Position numbers and translations under genes: made by a program
Shown: in pieces, positions 1 through 8,046 of the stretch
How the letters are laid out: each line of letters starts with the position of its first letter
Position numbering within the stretch: the first letter of the stretch is position 1
Notes under the pieces: model-generated
Told to the model about the DNA's origin: nothing
The model's database searches: none
What the model saw: the letters and a program-made list of their open reading frames with translations, nothing else
From: Bacillota bacterium
GTDB lineage: Bacteria; Bacillota; Clostridia; Lachnospirales; Lachnospiraceae
DNA: 64,000 nt
Assembly: GCA_023390555.1 (NCBI GenBank)
Contig: JAEWCQ010000006.1
Location: 62,001-126,000 of the forward strand
Reading direction: 5' to 3'

Positions 1-2456
1 ACCTTATAAGTCTTTGATACGCCGTTACAGGTTACGGTAATGGTTGCCTTACCTGCTTTGATTCCTTTTACAACACCCTTTGCGCTGACTGTTGCAACCT
101 TTTTATTGCTTGTTTTATAAGTAATCGTTCCGCCTGGAGTTGCCGTTGCCTTCACTGTAACTGTTTTGTTGACCGCTATCGTACCGCTTGTCTTTGTAAG
201 CGTCAGAGAAGGTTTCTTCACAGTCACCTTACACGTTGCCGCTACACCGTTTGCCGTTGCCGTAATCGTCACCGTCCCGGCACTTTTTGCCGTGACAACG
301 CCTGCTGCAGATACCGAAGCTATTTTGCTGTCACTGCTTTTCCATGTCACTGTTTTGCTATCGCCATGAATCGTTGCGAGCAGTTTCACAGAGGACGACA
401 ATTTCCCCGTATAAATGGTCGCTGTTTTCTGCTGAATGCTGATTGTTGCCTGATCCAATGCACTGAGCGCCGCATTTAATGCGCTTGTCTGAGCATCAAT
501 ATCCGCCTGAACTGCAGTCACTTTTTCCTGTATTGCCTGCGCTTTTATAATGGCTTCTGTCAACTTTGTAAAGGTGACGGCAGAATATTGACCGGAAGTA
601 TTTTTCAGCGCCTGTGCTTTTGTAATCGCCGTATTCAGTGCACTCTTGTCATTTTTTTGTAATACCGCTGTAGAAAAATCTATTTTGAGGCGGGCGTCAT
701 TGCTGCCTCCATTTGACCGGAGTTTGATTGCTGTCATCGCCGTATTTTCCGGAAGTACAAATGTGGTCTGCGTAATATGTCCCTCGCTGTCCTGCTCTGT
801 CACAGCCGCATCTGCATAACCGCTTTCCGTCGGATACTGAATCCCTTCCGACCATGCCGTCACTCCGTAGACTGTCAATTCCTGTAAATTCAGATAAACA
901 GCAATTTTTCCGTCTTCGCCAACCGCCAGAAATGTATGGCTGATGATACCATCCGACATAGATGCCTGATCTTTTGTGGCATGCCAGATATGTGCCTCCA
1001 CTGCATACAGACCTGCATCTAACACAGTGATTGCAACCTTCTCCAGTTTGCCGTTTGCCTTTATGGAAATTGTTGCGGTTCCCTGCTTTAATGCAGTCAC
1101 TTTACCATCCGCATCCACGGTTGCGACCGATGTATCAGAGGATTCAAATGACGCCTTTTTATCCACTGCAGTTTCATTTCCGGTCACTTCCGCAGTAATT
1201 GTATCAGAAGTACCGGTAACGATTGCCTGAACACTCTTTGTCACCGTGAGAGTTCCTTCTGTCTCTATTGCTTCCAGTGAACCAAAATCAAGTGCCAGTC
1301 TCGCTTCTGCGCTGACAGCATCTGCTTTGAATGCGATTCCGATGATACTTTCCGCATCATTTAGAGAAAGTCTCACCTGTGTTGGATGTCCTTCCTCATC
1401 TGTCTTAAGTATTTCTGTATCTGTCAACTGACCGTCACTGAAATATTTCAACTGACTTACATACTGTGTCAATCCATAGACTGTAAAAGGCTGCAGATTC
1501 AGATATACGTACAGGCTTCCGTTTTCATAGACTACCAGGTTTGCGGACGCAATTGCCGGATTTGTCATGGATAAGTCTGTTGTCGTTAACTTTATAAAGC
1601 TGGCATCCAGCGAATAAATCCCCGTATCGAGCACAGTTACCGCACAGGACGCCGAAGTACCGTTTGCGGTCACGGTTATCGTTGCAGTTCCCATTGCTGC
1701 TGCGGTGATATTTCCCTGTTCATCCACCGCTGCAACTGCAGGGTTCGAAGAAGAAAATTCTGCCGCTGCATCAAATCCGCTCTCCGGAAGTACCGCGGTT
1801 AATGTTTCCGTCTGCCCCGTTACGATGGTCATGGATGATTTGTCCAGAGAGATCGTTGACAGCGTGGCATTCGCATAATTGATGTATAGATATGCCGTCT
1901 CATTTGCCATCATGGAAAAGTCTGTCGTCATACTGAAATAAACGCCGTCCTCACCTTGCATCCCACTTGGGATCTCAATACTCATAATATCCGGTTTTTC
2001 CTCATCACCTACGGTTCTCGTCGATAGGACAGTTCCCGGAACCTGTCCCGCAATCGCTTCCTCGCTGGTATAATCCGTGGTCTGAAAAATGCTCATTGTG
2101 AGAATATTTGCAGATATCGTTGCTACGGTCAGCGTTTTCCATCTGGTCTGTAAAGTTGCACTTCCGTCCTCTGCGATGTTTAAAATTCCCATTGCCGCAA
2201 GGCTCCCAGCCGCCATCGATGCTAAGGTCGGATCCACCGCCTTTCTCATTTCTACCGGAACGAGATAAGTCCCCGCTTCCAGTTGCGTTGCAGCACTTCC
2301 AAATACCATATCCGATGCAGCCGCATCACTTGATACGGCATTCGTATCACTTGCAAATACCGCATTTGAAGGCATTCCGGCCGCAACCACCGTTGCAGCC
2401 AATGCACATGTTACAAATCGTTTGATAAACGATAAACCTGCCTGATTCTTTTTCAT
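1..2456 (-). CDS. NEAT-like / Big2 multidomain secreted protein, C-terminus outside window
   Basis: Reading leftward from ATG 2456 the frame stays open for 818 codons to the window edge, so the C-terminus is missing. Residues 1 to about 36 form a signal peptide (Lys-rich start, hydrophobic core, break near VFASD). I see three NEAT-like modules at roughly 59-195, 277-393 and 479-595; the third contains the WHATKDQASM pattern found in clostridial NEAT proteins. They alternate with Big2 Ig-like domains at about 198-275, 398-475, 666-742 and 743-818. A FIVAR-like helical stretch lies at about 597-665. NEAT domains bind heme in Gram-positive surface proteins, so heme capture at the cell surface is the likely job, though I did not identify the axial Tyr with certainty. 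A good RBS (AAAGGAG) precedes the ATG. A predicted iron-type operator lies 37 bases upstream of the start. Confidence 0.75.
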   Translation of the reverse strand, partial: MKKNQAGLSFIKRFVTCALAATVVAAGMPSNAVFASDTNAVSSDAAASDMVFGSAATQLEAGTYLVPVEMRKAVDPTLASMAAGSLAAMGILNIAEDGSATLQTRWKTLTVATISANILTMSIFQTTDYTSEEAIAGQVPGTVLSTRTVGDEEKPDIMSIEIPSGMQGEDGVYFSMTTDFSMMANETAYLYINYANATLSTISLDKSSMTIVTGQTETLTAVLPESGFDAAAEFSSSNPAVAAVDEQGNITAAAMGTATITVTANGTSASCAVTVLDTGIYSLDASFIKLTTTDLSMTNPAIASANLVVYENGSLYVYLNLQPFTVYGLTQYVSQLKYFSDGQLTDTEILKTDEEGHPTQVRLSLNDAESIIGIAFKADAVSAEARLALDFGSLEAIETEGTLTVTKSVQAIVTGTSDTITAEVTGNETAVDKKASFESSDTSVATVDADGKVTALKQGTATISIKANGKLEKVAITVLDAGLYAVEAHIWHATKDQASMSDGIISHTFLAVGEDGKIAVYLNLQELTVYGVTAWSEGIQYPTESGYADAAVTEQDSEGHITQTTFVLPENTAMTAIKLRSNGGSNDARLKIDFSTAVLQKNDKSALNTAITKAQALKNTSGQYSAVTFTKLTEAIIKAQAIQEKVTAVQADIDAQTSALNAALSALDQATISIQQKTATIYTGKLSSSVKLLATIHGDSKTVTWKSSDSKIASVSAAGVVTAKSAGTVTITATANGVAATCKVTVKKPSLTLTKTSGTIAVNKTVTVKATATPGGTITYKTSNKKVATVSAKGVVKGIKAGKATITVTCNGVSKTYK

Positions 2457-2492
2457 AAAATTCTCCTTTCTGATCTGTCGCCTCACAAATTA

Positions 2493-2508
2493 GTTAGTTT
2501 TGACTAAC
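2493..2508. promoter_or_regulatory. Iron-box-like palindrome, upstream of NEAT protein
   Basis: GTTAGT-TTTG-ACTAAC, perfect 6-base arms with a 4-base spacer, 37-52 bases upstream of the start at 2456. It is one of five such sites in the window. It resembles the GTTAG/CTAAC core of DtxR/IdeR boxes but with a wider spacer. Operator function is inferred. Confidence 0.6.
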
Positions 2509-2732
2509 ATATGGTTTTAAAAAAAGGACAGTTATCTGTCATTCTTGTGAACCACTGTGTCTCCTGTGAAAAGCATGCTCATTTTATCAAATTCAGGTTA
2601 TCTGTCAAACGTCTCTGTTGCACAAATGCGATGTTTTTCTCTTTCTTCCATTTTTGCTTTTCCGGAAATCATCGGCTTTTCTCCACGTTTCTGCTCTTTT
2701 TCCATTTTCTTATTGAAAATATTTCTCCATAA

Positions 2733-3575
2733 TCAGCAGTAAATTGTTAGAACGGCCCTGCTCTCCGGCATATTGAGCGCTCCGACCGAACTTGACATCA
2801 GCAGTTCCGCCTTTCCCTGCAAAAGATTATCGTCTCGTACATATAGAAAATGGAACGCTTCCAGCGGTATATAGACCCAATTGTCATTTACTTTCACAGC
2901 CTCTATTTTTCCGTCCCTTTCGTATTTCATCGTAGAAAGTTTGCCTCGTAAAAACTTATTTGCGGCTTTTGATTCTCTTTCCATCGGAATTAGGTTCAGA
3001 CATAAATAGCTCTTTCCGGTAGTAATCATCAGTGTTCCGGGATGACGAAAGGCATCATTGGCCATGGAGACCTGTTCCTGATCCCGCTTCGTGTATTTTG
3101 AAAAAAGAAAGGAAACCTTATAATTGCCGACACGCAGATATTCATTCACCCTGTAACCGGAAAATGATTTTTTCTTTTCCGCAAGCAGTCTTTTTTTCCT
3201 GCCGCCATATAGTTTATCCACACTCCGCGCGATCATATCTGCGGCTTCACTGTCACAACAGCACAAAATTGTCATCGCATTGTACTCTGCCTTTTCGCAG
3301 AACATTCCCTGTTCCACAAGTGCATTCCGGATACTGATCTTTTTCTCCAGATAGGTATTGATATAATATCTTCCTCTCTGGGTAAACTGAAAGTGCTCCG
3401 TTAAAAGCCCGCGTTTTACGTAGACCGAAAGTGCCCGGCATACTGTGGAACGGTTTACGCCGAATTTCTTTGCGACCTTTGTTGCCGACGGACGCCTTTC
3501 CTCACTTTCCGCCAGTGCTATCATATATTTTAAACCCTCTGTATCCATCTTTTTTTCTGTTGTCAAAGCTGTCAT
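2733..3575 (-). CDS. DtxR-like metal-responsive regulator with unusual C-terminal domain
   Basis: 280 residues. Residues about 12-72 form a winged helix like the DtxR/MntR family: a helix-turn-helix around TKVAKKFGVNRSTVCRAL, then a wing ending in FTQRGRYYI. Residues about 75-125 resemble the DtxR dimerisation helices, with an EYNAM motif where the family has metal ligands. The usual His/Cys/Glu ligand set is not conserved; instead there is a CCC run at 105-107. The last 150 residues match no SH3/FeoA-type domain I recognise. Start chosen at ATG 3575 because GGAGG lies 5 bases upstream. It sits beside two predicted iron boxes (2493 and 3703), so it is the best candidate for the regulator that reads the repeated palindrome. 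The equibactin locus of Streptococcus equi is also reported to carry a DtxR-like gene. Direct evidence for metal sensing is lacking. Confidence 0.7.
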   Translation of the reverse strand: MTALTTEKKMDTEGLKYMIALAESEERRPSATKVAKKFGVNRSTVCRALSVYVKRGLLTEHFQFTQRGRYYINTYLEKKISIRNALVEQGMFCEKAEYNAMTILCCCDSEAADMIARSVDKLYGGRKKRLLAEKKKSFSGYRVNEYLRVGNYKVSFLFSKYTKRDQEQVSMANDAFRHPGTLMITTGKSYLCLNLIPMERESKAANKFLRGKLSTMKYERDGKIEAVKVNDNWVYIPLEAFHFLYVRDDNLLQGKAELLMSSSVGALNMPESRAVLTIYC

Positions 3576-3662
3576 GTTTCCCTCCGGTCCGTATTATTTT
3601 TATTGCCAATATAGCACAAAGCCCGCTGCTTTACATGATATTTTTTTTCATTAACCGCTCTT

Positions 3663-3719
3663 TTGGTTGCATCCGTGTCGATTTCATAATATTCTAGCAT
3701 GAGTTAGCGTTTACTAACT
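3663..3719 (+). promoter_or_regulatory. Promoter and iron-box-like operator for DUF454-YgbA pair
   Basis: A possible -35 TTGGTT (3663-3668) and -10 TAATAT (3687-3692) are separated by 18 bases. AGTTAG-N6-CTAACT (3702-3719) follows immediately, so the palindrome would cover the transcription start. This placement suits repression. Confidence 0.55.
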
Positions 3720-3742
3720 TTTTTTACAGAAAGAGGTATCCT

Positions 3743-4180
3743 ATGAAAAAAATCGTAAATTCCATTTGTGTTGTATTCGGCTTTCTTTCTTTGATTCTGG
3801 GAGTAATTGGAATTGTACTTCCGATTTTACCGACAACACCTTTTTTTATTCTTGCAACCATATGCTTCGCAAAAGGTTCCGAAAAATTTCATCACTGGTT
3901 TCTTGAGACAACGATTTACAAAAAATATATCGAACGCACGATTCAAAAAAAGGAAATGACCAAAAAAGCAAAGTTTTCCACGCTTGCAACGATCAGTGTT
4001 TTCCTTCTGATCGGATTTCTTTTTTCGCCTGTCTGGTACGCCAAATGCATTCTGGTATTGATTGCAGTCGCTCACTATTACTATTTTCTATTTCGGATAA
4101 AGACAGTCCGGGAAACGGATATTGAAGAGACACAACTGGGAAATCGTGCAGAGGAGGATATTCCAAATGGATCTGAATGA
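3743..4180 (+). CDS. DUF454 (YbaN-like) small membrane protein
   Basis: 145 residues. The sequence fits the DUF454/YbaN family: an N-terminal hydrophobic hairpin with the GVIGIVLPILPTTPFF signature at about 20-35, then an amphipathic segment (SEKFHHWF, about 48-55), and two further membrane segments at about 85-120. The tail is charged and cytoplasmic in most predictions. The function of the family is unknown; it is often found near iron or heme genes. Start ATG 3743 follows GAAAGAGG. The gene overlaps the next one by 14 bases, so the two are co-translated, and both lie behind the palindrome at 3702-3719. Confidence 0.8.
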   Translation: MKKIVNSICVVFGFLSLILGVIGIVLPILPTTPFFILATICFAKGSEKFHHWFLETTIYKKYIERTIQKKEMTKKAKFSTLATISVFLLIGFLFSPVWYAKCILVLIAVAHYYYFLFRIKTVRETDIEETQLGNRAEEDIPNGSE

Positions 4181-4505
4181 AAAAAGAACACAGGAGCAGA
4201 GAATGCTGGAGTTCATGATTCAGATCTATTGCCGCGGAAATCATAAGCAGGGAAAAACCATCTGCAAAGAATGCCGACAGTTGCTGGATTACGCAGCAGA
4301 AAGAACCAGGAAGTGTCCATTTATGCAGACAAAATCCTTCTGCAGTGCATGTAAAGTCCATTGCTATGCACCGGATAGACGAAAAAAGATTCAGGATGTT
4401 ATGAGATATGCCGGGCCAAGAATGATATTCTATCATCCACTTCCCGCAATTCTGCATATGTATACCACCTTGCGGCAAAAACTATCCCGTGGAAAAAATG
4501 CGTGA
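4167..4505 (+). CDS. YgbA-family protein (nitrous oxide-stimulated promoter family)
   Basis: 112 residues. The pattern CRGNHK...CKECRQLLDYA...CPFM...C..C.VHCY.P..R..I..VMR..GPRM matches the YgbA family. It contains about seven Cys and several His that could bind iron or a cluster. E. coli ygbA is controlled by the NO-sensing repressor NsrR and linked to iron handling under nitrosative stress; the exact chemistry is unsettled. Start chosen at ATG 4167, where GAGGAGG lies 9 bases upstream; an earlier in-frame ATG at 4122 has no RBS. The gene overlaps the DUF454 gene. Confidence 0.82.
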   Translation: MDLNEKRTQEQRMLEFMIQIYCRGNHKQGKTICKECRQLLDYAAERTRKCPFMQTKSFCSACKVHCYAPDRRKKIQDVMRYAGPRMIFYHPLPAILHMYTTLRQKLSRGKNA

Positions 4506-4593
4506 TTATAAAACACAATTACGCAGTGTCGCATAAAAAAATAGGGATGGTATTTCCAATTAATTCCTGTCTTGTCCCTCATTTTATTTGTGC

Positions 4594-4630
4594 AAAATAC
4601 ATAAATTTTGTATTAGAATTTATGTATTTT
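4594..4630. terminator. AT-rich 14-bp inverted repeat
   Basis: Perfect arms AAAATACATAAATT (4594-4607) and AATTTATGTATTTT (4617-4630) with a 9-base loop, between the YgbA gene and the MarR operon. The T-run in the second arm could end transcription from either side. An operator is also possible. Confidence 0.45.
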
Positions 4631-4643
4631 CTACAACAAAAAG

Positions 4644-4690
4644 GTTGACTAATCAACAAAATCTCTCTACAATATAGTTGATTCGTCAAC
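4644..4690 (+). promoter_or_regulatory. Promoter with two MarR-type operators
   Basis: -35 TTGACT (4645-4650), 17-base spacer, -10 TACAAT (4668-4673). Two palindromes with identical arms, GTTGA-N4-TCAAC, lie at 4644-4657 (covering the -35) and 4677-4690 (at the start site), 33 bases centre to centre. This is a typical autoregulated MarR arrangement. Confidence 0.75.
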
Positions 4691-4706
4691 AAAAGGAGTG
4701 ATTACC

Positions 4707-5141
4707 ATGGATATGACACAAATGAATCTGCTCATGATAAACAGTAAAATATTCCGGCATACACAGACTTATCTGGATAAGGCACTGAAGAAATATGAGC
4801 TGAGCAGCGGTTCTTTCCGCTATTTGTTTGAATTGGAACGAGAAGAAGGCATTTGCCAGAATGAGATCAGCAAGAAAATCGGCAATGATAAAGCCATGTC
4901 TGCACGCATGATTACAAAGCTTATGGATGCAGGGTTTATACGACGAAACCAGGCTGCTTATGATAGCCGTGCCTACCAGCTTTATTTAACGGATAAAGCA
5001 AGAGACGTGCTGCCAAAGCTGAGAGAAGAGATTTTTGTTTTAATCGAACGCATCACAGAAGGATTGACCGAAAAAGAAAAGGAACAGATGATAACTTCCT
5101 TATACACGGTATTTTGCAATACCAAAAAGTTAAATGGTTGA
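4707..5141 (+). CDS. MarR-family transcriptional regulator
   Basis: 144 residues. Helical N-terminus, then a winged helix at about 45-105 (CQNEISKKIGNDKAMSARMI recognition region; wing around DSRAYQLYLTDKA), and a C-terminal dimerisation helix. MarR repressors usually bind a small ligand or oxidant and control an adjacent efflux gene. Start ATG 4707 has AAGGAG 8 bases upstream; the GTG at 4698 lies inside that RBS and is rejected. The gene is followed after 11 bases by an MFS exporter, so the pair forms one operon controlled by the twin palindromes at 4644-4690. There is one Cys in the N-terminal half (CQNE), which could allow redox sensing but this is not shown. Confidence 0.88.
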   Translation: MDMTQMNLLMINSKIFRHTQTYLDKALKKYELSSGSFRYLFELEREEGICQNEISKKIGNDKAMSARMITKLMDAGFIRRNQAAYDSRAYQLYLTDKARDVLPKLREEIFVLIERITEGLTEKEKEQMITSLYTVFCNTKKLNG

Positions 5142-5152
5142 GGAGACTTAAA

Positions 5153-6598
5153 ATGGATCAGACAAAAAACGTAAATAAATGGACCGTACTTTCCATTATT
5201 ATTATAACTACCTTTATGGCAACACTTGACGGAAGTATTGTCAATGTGGCACTTCCAAGCATGGCAAGGGCATTAAATGTAAGCACTTCCGGAATTCAAT
5301 TTGTGGCGACAAGTTATTTGATTGTGATCGCCGGTGTGATTCTGGTCTTTGGAAAACTGGGCGACATGCTTGGGAAAACCAAAATGTTTACCCTTGGTGT
5401 TGCACTATTCACGCTCGGCTCCCTGCTGTGCGGATTAAGCGGATCGTATCCGGTACTCATCGCCGCACGTGTCATTCAGGCAATTGGAGCAGCCGGTACG
5501 ATGGCAAATAATCAAGGCATCGTAACTGAAATTTTTCCGGCAAATGAGCGCGGAAAAGCACTGGGAATCGTTGGAACCGCAGTTGCCCTTGGTTCTTTGG
5601 CCGGCCCTGGTCTTGGCGGTCTGATTGTCGGGGCTGTCGGCTGGGAATACATCTTTTTCATCAATGTTCCAATCGGCCTGATTGCTGTTATTGCAGCTTT
5701 CAAACTGTTGCCGCGAACACAGAAAAAGTCGGAACAGAAGCTGGATATGGCAGGATCCGTTTTATTTCTGATCGCCATTGTGCCTCTTTTTGTAGCCCTG
5801 AATGAAGGAATCAGCCGTGGTTTTACAGACCCGCTCATATTGAGTGGATTCGCAATCGCACTGGTTGCATTCCTCGCATTCCTGATCGTTGAAAAAAAGA
5901 AGTCAGATCCGCTTGTGGAGCTTGGCATGTTCCGTAACAAATTGTTTTCACTGAGTATTTTCTGTGGTTTTGTCAGCTTTGTTGCAATCTTTTGTCATAA
6001 TATTTTATTGCCATTTTATCTGGAGGACGTACGCGCATACACCCCTACCTTTTCGGGTGTCATTATGATGGTCTATCCGCTCATTTTAACAATCGTTGCA
6101 CCGTTAAGCGGGCAGCTCTCGGATAAGATCGGCTCCGAAGTTCTGACGTTTTTTGGATTGGTGCTGACAAGTGCAGGTTTATTTTTAATGTCAACAATGA
6201 AAGAACATTCTTCTATTTTCTACCTGATTCTGATCATTGCCATTATGTCTGTCGGAATGGGTATGTTCCAGTCCCCGAACAACTCCCTTGTCATGTCGAC
6301 CGTAAGCCGTGATAAGCTAGGTGTCGCCGGGAGTATTAATGCACTGATCCGTAATGTCGGTATGGTATGCGGAATCGCATTGGCTACCACATTGCTGTAC
6401 AGCATGATGAGCTATAAGACCGGAGAACGGGTGACGGACTATGTACCGGGAAGAAGTGATGCTTTTATCTTTGGAATGCATATCGTATATCTGACCGCCG
6501 GGGCAATCAGTCTGCTTGGCGCCGCTCTGACCTTACACCGTATGATGGCAAAAAAGCAAAATGACAGCGCGGAAACTAACGCTTATTCCATGAAATAA
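5153..6598 (+). CDS. DHA2-family MFS drug exporter (EmrB/QacA type)
   Basis: 481 residues with about 14 membrane segments, as expected for DHA2. The DGSIVNVALP motif sits in TM1 (about 21-30), motif A GKLGDMLGKTKMF in loop 2-3, and the antiporter motif C region GSLAGPGLGGLI in TM5. It would export a hydrophobic or cationic compound using the proton gradient; the substrate cannot be read. Start ATG 5153 follows GAGGAGA; an earlier in-frame start at 5114 overlaps the marR end and lacks a site. It is the second gene of the MarR operon and is followed by a strong terminator at 6611. Export of the siderophore of this window is possible but nothing in the regulation suggests it. Confidence 0.9.
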   Translation: MDQTKNVNKWTVLSIIIITTFMATLDGSIVNVALPSMARALNVSTSGIQFVATSYLIVIAGVILVFGKLGDMLGKTKMFTLGVALFTLGSLLCGLSGSYPVLIAARVIQAIGAAGTMANNQGIVTEIFPANERGKALGIVGTAVALGSLAGPGLGGLIVGAVGWEYIFFINVPIGLIAVIAAFKLLPRTQKKSEQKLDMAGSVLFLIAIVPLFVALNEGISRGFTDPLILSGFAIALVAFLAFLIVEKKKSDPLVELGMFRNKLFSLSIFCGFVSFVAIFCHNILLPFYLEDVRAYTPTFSGVIMMVYPLILTIVAPLSGQLSDKIGSEVLTFFGLVLTSAGLFLMSTMKEHSSIFYLILIIAIMSVGMGMFQSPNNSLVMSTVSRDKLGVAGSINALIRNVGMVCGIALATTLLYSMMSYKTGERVTDYVPGRSDAFIFGMHIVYLTAGAISLLGAALTLHRMMAKKQNDSAETNAYSMK

Positions 6599-6610
6599 AT
6601 ATATTCATAA

Positions 6611-6643
6611 AAAAGAGATACCTTTCTGTCCGGTATCTCTTTT
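6611..6643. terminator. Intrinsic terminator after MFS gene
   Basis: 12-bp perfect stem AAAAGAGATACC / GGTATCTCTTTT with a 9-base loop and T-tract. The A-run on the other side makes it bidirectional, also serving the GNAT gene that ends at 6673. Confidence 0.9.
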
Positions 6644-6672
6644 TTTACAAAACTGTGGTCAGACATATGCTG

Positions 6673-7131
6673 TTATCTTTGCTTCAGATTCAGAACCATT
6701 CCATCTTGTGTTTTCGCAAATCCACATTTTTCATACAACGGCCTGCCATATTCGGTGGCATCCAGATATAGTTCCGTAACTCCATTTCGTTTTGCTTCTT
6801 TGATTAATGCCTCCATCATCTGACTGGCAGCTCCCTGCCTGCGATAGCTGGCTCTGGTATATACATTCATAATATGAGCTCTTTTTCCATTGGGATGATC
6901 AAAGGTCGGCATCATCTTTATGTAACAAATGGTAGCGCAGCCAATCACCTCACGATCAACAGCCAGTACCGTTGTCTGGTCTGAACTACGGAAATACTGT
7001 GCGGTATGATCGACAAATGTTCTGTCAAATTCCGTTGCTTCCGATAAGCCATTCAATACTTTCAGCGCTTCCATCCGCATTCGCATAACCGCATCAAAAT
7101 CAGCATCCGTAGCTTTTACAATCTTTATCAC
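6673..7131 (-). CDS. GNAT-family N-acetyltransferase
   Basis: 152 residues with a GNAT fold: beta strand IKIVKATDADF at the N-terminus, the acetyl-CoA loop YTRASYRRQGAASQMM (about 91-106, motif A R-R-x-G-x-A), and a C-terminal ATEYGRPLYEKCGF motif. The acceptor is unknown; free-standing GNATs acetylate amino acids, antibiotics or proteins. The start is GTG 7131, preceded by GGAGGAGA at good spacing. It stands alone between the terminator at 6611 and the ABC genes transcribed toward it. Confidence 0.85.
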   Translation of the reverse strand: MIKIVKATDADFDAVMRMRMEALKVLNGLSEATEFDRTFVDHTAQYFRSSDQTTVLAVDREVIGCATICYIKMMPTFDHPNGKRAHIMNVYTRASYRRQGAASQMMEALIKEAKRNGVTELYLDATEYGRPLYEKCGFAKTQDGMVLNLKQR

Positions 7132-7233
7132 GGGAATCTCCTCCTACCTATCAACGCTATCTCCATAATAACTGCTTTATGGACATAATGCAAACTCGAC
7201 AGCTGAAGAAACTGAAAAAAGCAGGTCTTATTG

Positions 7234-8046
7234 TTACGAACCGGTTCCGGAATAGGAAAGCGCGCCCTTCATCCATAGTTTATAGCTCAGATAGACAAAT
7301 ACGACTCCCAGAAATGGTGCCGCATACGTCAATAGCGGGACTTCTGTGCTCCGCAAAAATGGCATACAGGGATAATAGGCAATAAAAGCAATCGGTATCA
7401 GAAATGTAAACACAAAACGAAATACCGGTCCAAAAATTGTAATCGGATATTTTGCATAATCTTTAAAATGAAAGGCCAGGATCATGACGGAAGTGGAACC
7501 CATCAGCCAGAACCCGGTGGCTGCAGCTGCATTCATCAAAGCAATCATAAACAGTGAGGCAAATACCCAGTTGCAGATAAATAACAGGATATTGAAAAAT
7601 GTCAGCTGAACTCCGAGGTGATGCCATGCATACACAACGGTTCCGATGCCAAATACAAATTCTCCGATTCCTTTTATGTCAAAAACCTCTGATATAAAAT
7701 AAAAGAACAGGTTCACCGGCCGGAAGTAATACTTAATGAAATCCCCACTGTACAGGCTCATACGCAGATTCCAGTTATTATCGAAAAAGCATTGTACCGG
7801 TGTCAGCGCAAGCAGAGAAAATCCATACAAAAACAGCAGCTCATAGTAACTCCAGCCATTGATGGAGGGAAAATTCTGAAACAGAATCCAGAACGCCGCA
7901 AACCCTGCGATATTCGTGAAAATCATACCGATCGTCGAGATCACAAAATCGGCTCTGTAACTCATCTTGCTCTTAAAATCCTGAAATACAATCATTTTAT
8001 AGATATGCAGGTAAAACCGCAGTCCGTTTTTTTGTGTATCCATCAT
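7234..8046 (-). CDS. ABC-2 type permease subunit
   Basis: 270 residues, six predicted membrane segments, of the ABC2_membrane_6 kind (paired permeases of daunorubicin-like exporters). Begins MMDTQKNGLRFYLHIYK, cytoplasmic, then the first membrane segment at about 27-50. The ATG at 8046 has GGAGG 4 bases upstream and overlaps the previous stop as TGATG; a longer reading to 8124 would run into the upstream gene. It forms an exporter with the next two genes. Substrate unknown. The 102 bases after it hold no clear terminator, only a GAACCGGTTC palindrome overlapping its 3' end. Confidence 0.85.
   Translation of the reverse strand: MMDTQKNGLRFYLHIYKMIVFQDFKSKMSYRADFVISTIGMIFTNIAGFAAFWILFQNFPSINGWSYYELLFLYGFSLLALTPVQCFFDNNWNLRMSLYSGDFIKYYFRPVNLFFYFISEVFDIKGIGEFVFGIGTVVYAWHHLGVQLTFFNILLFICNWVFASLFMIALMNAAAATGFWLMGSTSVMILAFHFKDYAKYPITIFGPVFRFVFTFLIPIAFIAYYPCMPFLRSTEVPLLTYAAPFLGVVFVYLSYKLWMKGALSYSGTGS

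Noticed and set aside
2528..2541. GACAG-TTAT-CTGTC inverted repeat upstream of the NEAT gene
   Set aside because: It is short, has no T-run, does not recur elsewhere in the window as far as I see, and could be chance.
7179..7245. Short plus-strand frame beginning MDIMQTRQLKKLKKAGLIV that looks like the end of a winged-helix recognition segment
   Set aside because: It is too short, has no RBS, and runs into the 3' end of the opposite-strand permease. It could be a gene remnant, but the likeness is a few residues only.
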